From: Methylomonas sp.
Lineage (GTDB): Bacteria; Pseudomonadota; Gammaproteobacteria; Methylococcales; Methylomonadaceae
Assembly (NCBI GenBank): GCA_028688235.1
Contig: JAQTYP010000289.1
Location: 1-5,026, forward strand
Reading direction: 5' to 3'
DNA: 5,026 nucleotides
The notes under the pieces were generated by a model. That model ran no database searches. It saw only the letters and a list, made by a program, of their open reading frames with translations, and had not been told where the DNA came from. Positions 1-5,026 of this stretch are shown piece by piece (within the stretch, counting starts at the first letter, position 1; each line of letters begins with the position of its first letter). The position numbers were made by a program, and so were the translations under genes.

Positions 1-1477
1 GCCTTTGCGCCGGCAACAAACGACCGTGGACGAATTCCCGCTGAAAGGCATGGTGAAATCGGTAAGCCCTCGCCGACGAGTCTTCGCCGGCCTCTATGAA
101 CTGGCGCATGCGCGCTAAATTCTCCAGGCATGCTTCGATTTCCGCTGCGTCCTCCTGCAACGCGGCCGCCACGGCTTCGGCCGAGAACGACGTTCCGGAC
201 ACGCAGGCAGCTTCCAGCACGCGCCGATAGCCATCGGGCAGCCTTTCAAACTGCCGCGCCAGCAAGAGTGCCATGCCCTCGGGTAGCGGAGCGGACAATC
301 CACCCTGGTCTGCATCGCCGGCCAAGATTTGTTCACTCTGCAGGCCTTCGACCAACCTAACCAGAAAATAGGGCAAACCATCGGTCCTATCGCGCAAGGT
401 TTTTATCCAAGCATCCGGTATTTGCCGACCGGGAAAACGCCGGGCGAGGTATTCCTTGACGGCGATTTCGGACAAGGGTTGCAAGGCAACGTTGCGGCAT
501 AAGCCTTGAATCGTCAATTCCCTGCGCACGGCCTTCAATTCATGACCGGCCAGCAAGGCATCCTCGGGGCGGTAACTGGCTACGATCATCCAGCGTTCCG
601 CTTGTCTGCGCCGAGCCAGATAAGCCAGCAGGTCCAAGGTGGCCCGGTCGCTCCAATGCAGATCCTCCAACACTAAAATCAAGGGTTTTTCTCGGCTGCT
701 ACGGGTTAAAAACTCGCCAAGCTCCCTAGCCATGCGCAGCGGAGAAACGGCCGTCGGTGCTTGCCGGGAGTCCGGCCAAGCGCTTTCCCGATACCAAGGC
801 AACTGTGCTAGCCATGACGGGGCGACTTGTCGCATCAATTCGAGCAAACGTTCGGATTCCTGCCGCATCAAATCGTTGAGTGCCTCCAATACCGGCATAT
901 AGGGTTCGCCTGTCCCATATTGTTCGAAGTACTGGCCGCGGCCGCAGGAAGCCCGTGACGCCGCCGCTCGGGCAAAAGTTTCGATTAACGCCGTCTTGCC
1001 GATGCCCGCCTCGCCGCTGACGAATACCAACCGGGATTGGCTTTCGGCGGCGTTATCCAGGATTCGCCACAGTTCAGCCAGGGTCTCATCTCTTCCGACC
1101 AAGGAACTATCGCCTGCGTAGCAGACCGAATCGGCATTCGCGAGCGGTTGTGGCCTGGATGAAAAGCCAGTCGTAATATCGGCGATGAAACGGTAACCGA
1201 GCCTGTGGACGGTTTCGATGTAACGGGGAGCCTTGGGATCGTCGCCTAGCGCTTGCCTGAGCAGGGTCACGGTATTTTTTAACACGCCTTGACTGACGAA
1301 GCGGTGCCCCCAAACCTTGTCGAGCAATTCATCCTTGGCCACCAACCGGCCGCGTTGTTCCAGCAAAAAGCCGAGGAAGGCCAGAGCCTTGGGTGGCAAG
1401 GGTACGGTTTCGCCGTGTTTCAACAGACAGGCGGCGGCCGGATCGAGACTATAGATACCGAAATGGAGCTTTTTCAT
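1..1477 (-). CDS. Winged-helix transcriptional regulator with AAA/STAND-type ATPase domain (partial, 3' end beyond window)
   Basis: Reading the minus strand from the ATG at 1477 gives 492 codons without a stop to the left edge, so the C-terminus lies outside the window. Residues about 4-100 form an OmpR/PhoB-type winged helix, with the typical run LLDKVWGHRFVS, then LRQALGDD, PRYIETV and GYRF. A linker leads to SLVGRDETLAEL (about 125-136), the usual entry to an AAA_16/MalT-like ATPase. Walker A is GEAGIGKT (155-162) and Walker B is LILVLEDLHW (266-275). The part after residue 400 (LLARQFERL onwards) is the helical region that follows the nucleotide-binding core. Family members of this build usually continue into TPR-like repeats and reach roughly 1000 residues, so about half is seen. 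They are cytoplasmic DNA-binding regulators in which ATP binding probably gates activity. The effector and target genes cannot be told. The start is supported by a strong ribosome binding site and by alignment with the paralogue at 3278. Confidence 0.93.
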   Translation of the reverse strand, partial: MKKLHFGIYSLDPAAACLLKHGETVPLPPKALAFLGFLLEQRGRLVAKDELLDKVWGHRFVSQGVLKNTVTLLRQALGDDPKAPRYIETVHRLGYRFIADITTGFSSRPQPLANADSVCYAGDSSLVGRDETLAELWRILDNAAESQSRLVFVSGEAGIGKTALIETFARAAASRASCGRGQYFEQYGTGEPYMPVLEALNDLMRQESERLLELMRQVAPSWLAQLPWYRESAWPDSRQAPTAVSPLRMARELGEFLTRSSREKPLILVLEDLHWSDRATLDLLAYLARRRQAERWMIVASYRPEDALLAGHELKAVRRELTIQGLCRNVALQPLSEIAVKEYLARRFPGRQIPDAWIKTLRDRTDGLPYFLVRLVEGLQSEQILAGDADQGGLSAPLPEGMALLLARQFERLPDGYRRVLEAACVSGTSFSAEAVAAALQEDAAEIEACLENLARMRQFIEAGEDSSARAYRFHHAFQREFVHGRLLPAQR

Positions 1478-1486
1478 ATCTGTAAA

Positions 1487-1492
1487 CCCTCC
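1487..1492 (-). promoter_or_regulatory. Ribosome binding site of the winged-helix/ATPase regulator
   Basis: The minus strand reads GGAGGG, nine bases before the ATG at 1477. This is a near-consensus Shine-Dalgarno at a normal distance, and it fixes the start codon of the left-hand regulator. Confidence 0.8.
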
Positions 1493-1512
1493 GCCCGTCC
1501 TATGCGGCGCGG

Positions 1513-1554
1513 GCCTTTGCGCGGTAAGTAAAAGGCTTGTCCGAAAATGCCTTT
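1513..1554. repeat. Alternating GCCTTT / AAAGGC / GCCTTT hexamers at 18-bp steps
   Basis: GCCTTT starts at 1513, its reverse complement AAAGGC at 1531, and GCCTTT again at 1549, so the three sites are exactly 18 bp apart in alternating orientation. They lie in the leader of the minus-strand regulator, 36-77 bp upstream of its start codon. They could be regulator half-sites or alternative RNA stems (12-base loops), but hexamers are short and chance is a real possibility. Confidence 0.25.
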
Positions 1555-1704
1555 CGTCCAAGCATTGACCTCAGTCTTGTGAAATAAGCAATAATCGATG
1601 GCAGCAACCACGTGTTCCCCATATTCAAATGTGCGAGCGTTTTTGGCGGCTCAGTTCAGAAGCCCTCCATAGCGCATAATGCATATTACTTTTCGCCGTC
1701 GCCA

Positions 1705-1733
1705 GCCGACACCCCATATATCGGGGTTCCGGC
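1705..1733. promoter_or_regulatory. 29-bp imperfect dyad, candidate operator
   Basis: The left arm GCCGACACCCC (1705-1715) and the right arm GGGGTTCCGGC (1723-1733) match as inverted repeats at 9 of 11 positions around the 7-base centre ATATATC. It sits in the middle of the divergent region, about 105 bp upstream of the luxR -10 box. No T-run follows, so it is not a terminator. A dimeric regulator site, perhaps for one of the two flanking regulators, is the favoured reading. This is inferred from symmetry and position only. Confidence 0.45.
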
Positions 1734-1739
1734 TCCGAA

Positions 1740-1752
1740 GATCGGCCCGATC
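1740..1752. promoter_or_regulatory. 13-bp perfect palindrome GATCGGCCCGATC, candidate operator
   Basis: The arms GATCGG and CCGATC are exact reverse complements around one central C. The palindrome begins seven bases after the 29-bp dyad ends, so the two form a compact symmetric cluster upstream of the luxR promoter. Its closeness to the larger dyad makes a regulatory role more likely than for an isolated palindrome. The binding protein is unknown. Confidence 0.4.
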
Positions 1753-1838
1753 AAGGAGGAAACTAAAAGAAAAAAAGAAACGGCAGCCGCTTGCCATCTT
1801 CATGCGAGCGGTGCGGTGCGATGCAAACAACGATCGTC

Positions 1839-1844
1839 TATAAT
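1839..1844 (+). promoter_or_regulatory. Candidate -10 box (TATAAT) of the LuxR-type regulator
   Basis: A perfect sigma-70 TATAAT lies 71 bp before the luxR ATG, which would give a leader of roughly 65 bases. No good -35 is found 16-18 bp upstream; the best hexamer, TGCGAT at 1817-1822, is poor. A strong -10 with a weak -35 is typical of activator-dependent promoters, which fits the palindromes upstream. This remains inference. Confidence 0.45.
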
Positions 1845-1915
1845 CCAATCACTTTGGCCGATAGACGAAGCTAGGCCAGTGACGGACATGCGGATATTTT
1901 TGGAACCAAAGCGCT

Positions 1916-3022
1916 ATGACGAAAGGGCCTAAACGAGACGATGCCTTATTGGCTAGCTTGCAACAATTGTGCAGCCTGGGCTTGCCCAGCGAAGCCGTGA
2001 TGCCCGATCTGCTGAAAGGGCTGAGCCGATGGATGGGCTGCGACAACGGTCAATTCATCTGGGTCGATGCCCGGCAAAGGCCCTGTCATTTTTACTGCGA
2101 CGCCGGCGATGCTTCCACCTGGCAAGATTATTTGAGCATTTTCGATCAGCTTGGCATCCCCGGCTGGAATAGCCTTGACTGGTATCAACGCAACGAGCGG
2201 GCGACGCTGGTCGGCGGCCGACATGACAAAGGCTATTACCGTTCGTCGTTTTACGGCGAGATCATGCATGCCGTGGGCGGGGAATGCAGCATATGCATTC
2301 CCATCCGCGACGCCGAAGGCCTAGTGCGCGGTTCCATCGGCCTGAATCGCCAAACCGAGGTGCATGCCTTTACCGATGCCGATAGCCGGAGCTACGAGCA
2401 ATTCGCCGCCTATCTTTCGCTGCTCTTTTCCACGCCCATCGATGCCGAAGCTTCCAATTTCGAACGCATCGGCGAGCGAGGCATGGCGGTATTCGATTAC
2501 GAAGGCAATCTGTTATACGGCGACGATGCCGGCCGACAACTACTTTTTTTGACGGGTTATCCCAAATTCAGGCGTCTCGACCAGAACGCCAAAAGCCTGG
2601 GTGTGGAAACCAAGATCCGGCGAATTTGCGCATCCCTGCAAAACATCGTGCGCGGCAAACCGGCTCCTGCTCCCGCCTTCGAGCTCAGGACACCTTGGGG
2701 CCGCATCGATTTCCGCGCCAGGCTGCTGTCTTCGTTCGTGGAGAATGGCGGCGGCGCAATCGGCATGGACATCGTGCGCTATATTCCGCGCCGCATCGCC
2801 TACTGGCGCCAGATCAGTTCGCTGGATCTACCCTTGCGTCAGCGCCAGGTCTGCCTGGAGTTCGTCGAAAACCGTTCTTTGACCGACATCGCCAGCCGGC
2901 TCGGCATCAGCCGCCATACCGTGATCGATCACGTCAACAAACTTTACGAGCGATTCGGCCTGCAGCCTAGCCGGGAAAACCTGCAGGAGTTCTTAGGTCA
3001 TTTCAGTTCGGGGGATCGCTAA
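1916..3022 (+). CDS. LuxR-type transcriptional regulator with GAF-like N-terminal sensor
   Basis: This 368-residue cytoplasmic protein is a probable ligand-responsive transcription factor. The C-terminal LuxR/NarL helix-turn-helix covers about residues 304-362: LPLRQRQVCLEF, then SLTDIASRLG, then the recognition helix SRHTVIDHVNKLYERF. Residues about 27-170 look GAF-like, with the late-GAF pattern SICIPIRDAEGLVRGSIGL (125-143) followed by HAFTDADSRSYEQFAAYL (150-167). Residues about 185-285, starting near GMAVFDYEGNLLYGDDAG, could be a PAS-like or linker module. No phosphorylatable receiver domain is seen, and the length is well above the 240-250 residues of acyl-homoserine-lactone LuxR proteins, so classical quorum sensing is not implied. 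An in-frame TGA at 1880 lies just upstream, and 1916 is the first ATG after it. The ribosome binding site is weak (GGAA at 1902-1905). The gene is divergent from the winged-helix/ATPase regulator. Its ligand and targets are unknown. Confidence 0.9.
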   Translation: MTKGPKRDDALLASLQQLCSLGLPSEAVMPDLLKGLSRWMGCDNGQFIWVDARQRPCHFYCDAGDASTWQDYLSIFDQLGIPGWNSLDWYQRNERATLVGGRHDKGYYRSSFYGEIMHAVGGECSICIPIRDAEGLVRGSIGLNRQTEVHAFTDADSRSYEQFAAYLSLLFSTPIDAEASNFERIGERGMAVFDYEGNLLYGDDAGRQLLFLTGYPKFRRLDQNAKSLGVETKIRRICASLQNIVRGKPAPAPAFELRTPWGRIDFRARLLSSFVENGGGAIGMDIVRYIPRRIAYWRQISSLDLPLRQRQVCLEFVENRSLTDIASRLGISRHTVIDHVNKLYERFGLQPSRENLQEFLGHFSSGDR

Positions 3023-3277
3023 GCCGTGGATCTTGCCGAGCGGCGATAATGGTTTTTCCCAAAGTTTGCATAGTGGCCGATCCCCTTGGTCGGCCGTGGA
3101 TGAATTTTTACTTGGGCATTCGCCCCACCGAAGGAGAGTCGGCGATTTTTCTTCCGTCTCTTCGCTTAGCCAACACTACTTCGCGCCACTTTGGAATCCT
3201 GCCGGAAAAAGCCGTCACAAAAGGATTTGGTGTCTGCCACGGTTGTCTCTTTTGCGTACCCGCCGGTGCTTTGAACC
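3023..3277. other. Non-coding gap between luxR and the pseudogene
   Basis: These 255 bp hold no gene I can support. Two overlapping open frames (3049-3285 and 3033-3281) lack ribosome binding sites and recognisable domains. One hairpin is present at 3075-3095. No clear intrinsic terminator for luxR is seen, although short T-runs occur at about 3106 and 3147. Confidence 0.6.
3075..3095. repeat. Inverted repeat / hairpin downstream of luxR
   Basis: GGCCGA (3075-3080) and TCGGCC (3090-3095) are exact reverse complements. With one bulged T the stem extends by a further CC/GG pair, leaving the tetraloop CCTT. A TTTTT run follows only about ten bases after the stem, so this is not a canonical terminator, though it could stabilise or attenuate the luxR transcript. 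Confidence 0.35.
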
Positions 3278-3715
3278 ATGAATGATGAGTTGTTTCGTTT
3301 CGGCCCTTTCCGTCTAGCTCCGGCCGGCGCCCAGCTATTGAAGGGCGACAAAGGCATCCCCCATCCTCCCAAGACGCTGGCAGCCTTAATTTATCTGGTG
3401 GAACGTTCCGGTCGCCTGGTAGGCAAGGACGAATTACTCGACGCCGCCTGGGGTCACCGCTTCGTCAGCTAGGGCGTACTTAAAAACACCATCACCACGC
3501 TCAGGCAGGCGCTGGACGACAACCCCACGGCACCGCGTTACATCGAAACCGCTCACCGCTTAGGCTACCGTTTCATCGCCGACGTAACATCCGACGACGC
3601 CCAAAAAACGACACTATCCCTTAACGCATCTATCCAATTCTTGTCTAGCACAGCCAGCTTGGTTGGGCGGGAAGAACCATTGGCGGAATTAGGCAAACTC
3701 TTGGATAGGCCTTAG

Positions 3716-3863
3716 GCCATTTCCTAAAAATAGTCCCCCATAAAAAGTAAAATAGCTTACGATCAATAATTCACCAGCGTATGCCCTTGTTAACCGTTAC
3801 AGAACCTAACGCTCTCCCATTGAGCGAGTCTCAAATCGCTGATCTCAAGTTGGCGCGCAACAA
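3716..3863. other. Unrelated AT-rich segment replacing the ATPase core in the pseudogene
   Basis: About 148 bp here show no relation to the paralogous regulator and occupy the place of some 263 missing codons (Walker A and Walker B included). The first half is much richer in A and T than its surroundings. A short frame from the ATG at 3781 contains LPLSESQIADLKLA, which resembles the start of some transposases only loosely. A scar or end fragment of an insertion sequence followed by deletion would explain the structure, but no terminal repeats or target duplication are evident. Confidence 0.5.
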
Positions 3864-4197
3864 CTCTTGGCCCGGCAGTTCGAGCGATTGTCGGATGATT
3901 TCCGGAGTGTTCTGCGAGCCGCCAGCGTGGTCGGCATGAACTTATCGGCGGAAGCCGTGGCGGCTGCGCTGGCGGTCGATAGCGTCGAAGTCGAGGCATG
4001 CTGCGAAAATCTGGCGCATCTAAGGCACTTTATCCAAGCCGCCGCCGGAGAACCGGGCCGCTACGGCTTTCGCCACGCCCTCTATCAAAAATACGCTTAC
4101 GACCATCTACCGCCCTTGCAGCAAGCAGGCTTGCATCTCTGCGTCGGCGAATGGCTGGAATCGACGCGCACTCGCCCAGAGGAGGCTGTCGTAAAAG

Positions 4198-4221
4198 CTC
4201 CCTCTCCGGAGGGCGAGGGAG
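4198..4221. repeat. Short palindromic element, possibly a dispersed intergenic repeat
   Basis: CTCCCTC (4198-4204) and GAGGGAG (4215-4221) are exact inverted repeats around TCCGGAGGGC. The element lies where recognisable family sequence in the pseudogene ends. G/C-rich CTCCCTC...GAGGGAG palindromes of this kind are commonly dispersed between genes in gammaproteobacteria, so this may mark the original intergenic boundary or the truncation point. A copy number cannot be judged from one window. Confidence 0.5.
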
Positions 4222-4301
4222 TGGATGTGCCGAATTTTGAAGTGCGAAAGATATTAGCAACGCCGTTTGCAGACGATTGGCCCAGTGGTGTTGATGAGTG
4301 A

Positions 4302-4462
4302 TAAGTTCTGGCGGCATGCTTGTCATATCAATTACGATTGTTTTCTGCTTACGCTGCCAAAGCGGATTCTCGTCGGTTTCGCATCACTTTAACCATAACA
4401 AGGGCTCCCACACGGTAGTAGAAGTGGCGATCAGCGAATACGAATTGCCGCCGTTTCCCGTC
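4302..4462. other. Non-coding gap between convergent pseudogene and HDOD gene
   Basis: These 161 bp hold no supported gene. A plus-strand frame here (4298-4522) lacks a ribosome binding site and runs into the HDOD gene on the opposite strand. I see no hairpin followed by a T-run on either strand that would serve as a terminator. The sequence may be further debris of the decayed regulator, but no recognisable residues remain. Confidence 0.5.
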
Positions 4463-5026
4463 CTAAAAAATTGTCATACTTTCCGGACGAAGGATCAACA
4501 TAACTTCCATCGATTGAAATAAGGCTTCCCGCGTGATGACTTCGATCTCATCCGAGGTTAATTGCAGATGCTCTAACACACCAGCATCGAAAACCGTATC
4601 CGAAACCTGAGCCTGGATATCGCAAATATCATGTCCTACGGAAGGCTGGATAATACCTGAAATCGATAAAGCCACATGTAGAATCGAGGCTTCCGATTTC
4701 TGATTCGGACTTTCCATAGGATGGAGCTGGTAAGCGATCATTTCGCAAATCTCCGGTGGTAACTTCCATTCCTTGAGTAATTCTGCGCTGAGTTCGGCAT
4801 AATCGAAGCCGAACATTTCCCGCTCGGCTTCCGCTAACTCGGCCTCGCCGCGCTTACCTTTACGAATAATTTCCGCCGATTGTGACGGGTATTGTGTAAA
4901 GAAAATCAGTTTACCGATACTGCTGAGCAAGCCGGCGATAAAAAACCGTTCGGTATTGCCGCAATTACATCGCATAGCCAAATCTTTCGTTAAGATAGCC
5001 CGGACAATGCTGTGATACCAAAATAC
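4463..5026 (-). CDS. HDOD-domain protein, C-terminal part (5' end beyond window)
   Basis: The minus-strand frame is open from the right edge through 187 codons to a TAG at 4463-4465. A TTG at 4981 could be taken as a start, but the frame continues upstream with conserved family sequence (FWYHS, residues 2-6 of the visible part), so the gene extends beyond the window. Features of the HDOD fold, a degenerate HD-superfamily domain of signalling proteins, are FWYHS, then ERFFIAGLLSSIGKLIF (26-42), then MFGFDYAELSAELLKEWKLP (71-90) and the following helix PEICEMIAYQLHPME. The usual HD metal pair is replaced by SS in GLLSSIGK, and the FGFDY motif has Tyr where many relatives have His, so hydrolase activity is unlikely. 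HDOD proteins act in the cytoplasm in regulation of motility, cell cycle or cyclic-di-GMP signalling, often with N-terminal partner domains that would lie outside this window. The gene converges on the pseudogene. Confidence 0.88.
   Translation of the reverse strand, partial: VFWYHSIVRAILTKDLAMRCNCGNTERFFIAGLLSSIGKLIFFTQYPSQSAEIIRKGKRGEAELAEAEREMFGFDYAELSAELLKEWKLPPEICEMIAYQLHPMESPNQKSEASILHVALSISGIIQPSVGHDICDIQAQVSDTVFDAGVLEHLQLTSDEIEVITREALFQSMEVMLILRPESMTIF

Larger units (their letters stand above)
1478..1915. other. Divergent intergenic control region, 438 bp
   Basis: This stretch separates two divergently transcribed regulator genes and holds no gene I can support. A plus-strand open frame from a GTG at 1612 to 1932 exists, but it has no ribosome binding site, no recognisable domain and runs into the luxR start. 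The region contains the ribosome binding site for the left gene, a TATAAT box for the right gene, a 29-bp imperfect dyad, a 13-bp perfect palindrome and a GCCTTT/AAAGGC array. It also has a purine-rich run at about 1754-1780 that includes AAGGAGG with no start codon at a useful distance after it. No convincing promoter for the minus-strand gene could be picked by eye. Confidence 0.7.
3278..4301 (+). pseudogene. Decayed paralogue of the winged-helix/ATPase regulator
   Basis: The ATG at 3278 (in-frame TGA at 3272 just before it) opens a frame clearly related to the regulator at 1477: FRFGPFRLAPAG, KDELLDAAWGHRFVS, then a TAG at 3470-3472 where the intact copy has a glutamine codon. The same frame continues with GVLKNTITTLRQALDDNP, PRYIETAHRLGYRFIADV and SLVGREEPLAELGKLLD, and stops at a second TAG (3713-3715). 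The ATPase core is missing: homology breaks at the position equivalent to residue 141 of the intact copy and resumes at residue about 405 in another frame (LLARQFERL, from about 3864). This second piece runs through FSAEAVAAAL-like sequence (NLSAEAVAAALAVDS) and HALYQKYAYDHLPP. Family-like sequence fades after GEWLESTRTRPEEA (about 4190), and the frame ends in an unrelated tail at a TGA, so the TPR-like C-terminus is also lost. With a nonsense codon, an internal deletion, a frame change and a truncation, it is almost certainly non-functional. Confidence 0.93.

Noticed and set aside
1754..1760. AAGGAGG, a strong Shine-Dalgarno-like sequence.
   Set aside because: No ATG, GTG or TTG follows at 5-12 bases, so it cannot start a gene; it is part of a purine-rich run.
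1612..1932. Plus-strand open frame of 106 codons in the divergent control region.
   Set aside because: It starts at a GTG without a ribosome binding site, covers both palindromes and the TATAAT box, overlaps the luxR start in another frame, and has no known motif.
3126..3155. CCGA...TCGG repeat followed by a run of T, considered as a luxR terminator.
   Set aside because: The stem is only four base pairs with mismatches just outside, too weak to call an intrinsic terminator.
3049..3285. Plus-strand open frame of 78 codons overlapping the pseudogene start by 8 bases, with a Cys-rich end (GVCHGCLFC).
   Set aside because: No ribosome binding site before the ATG, no recognisable domain, a competing overlapping frame, and the hairpin at 3075-3095 lies inside it. 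The cysteine cluster alone does not make a peptide gene.
3867..4301. Separate gene starting at the TTG at 3867.
   Set aside because: It begins inside sequence that aligns with the interior (after residue 404) of the intact paralogue, has no ribosome binding site, and is best explained as the remnant C-terminal piece of the pseudogene.
4298..4522. Plus-strand open frame of 74 codons beyond the pseudogene.
   Set aside because: No ribosome binding site; it enters the well-supported HDOD gene on the opposite strand and shows no domain.

Overview
The window carries a small regulatory neighbourhood from what looks like a moderately GC-rich gammaproteobacterium. This is suggested by Shine-Dalgarno-led genes, a PhoB-type winged-helix/ATPase regulator, a LuxR-type regulator and an HDOD protein. 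A methanotroph-like gammaproteobacterium would fit, but nothing here proves a genus. No RNA gene, CRISPR array or complete mobile element is visible.

Layout, left to right. (1) Bases 1-1477, minus strand: the N-terminal 492 codons of a large regulator (winged-helix DNA-binding domain, then an AAA/STAND-type ATPase), running off the left edge. (2) Bases 1478-1915: a 438-bp divergent control region with a clear ribosome binding site for the left gene, a perfect TATAAT box before the right gene, and two palindromes close together. (3) Bases 1916-3022, plus strand: an intact 368-residue LuxR-type regulator with a GAF-like sensor and a C-terminal helix-turn-helix. (4) Bases 3023-3277: a short non-coding gap with one hairpin. 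(5) Bases 3278-4301, plus strand: a decayed paralogue of the left-hand regulator, with an amber codon inside the DNA-binding domain, the whole ATPase core replaced by about 150 bp of unrelated AT-rich DNA, and the C-terminal part cut off near a short palindromic repeat. (6) Bases 4302-4462: non-coding. (7) Bases 4463-5026, minus strand: the C-terminal 187 residues of an HDOD-domain protein, running off the right edge and converging on the pseudogene.

How they fit together: a sensor-type LuxR regulator lies between two oppositely oriented paralogues of a winged-helix/ATPase regulator. One paralogue appears functional and is transcribed divergently from luxR; the other is dead. The shared intergenic region, with its dyads, is the likely place where the two live regulators influence each other, but that is inference. 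I found no convincing new defence, biosynthetic or mobile system. The most notable points are the duplicated and decayed regulator arrangement and the candidate operators between the divergent genes.
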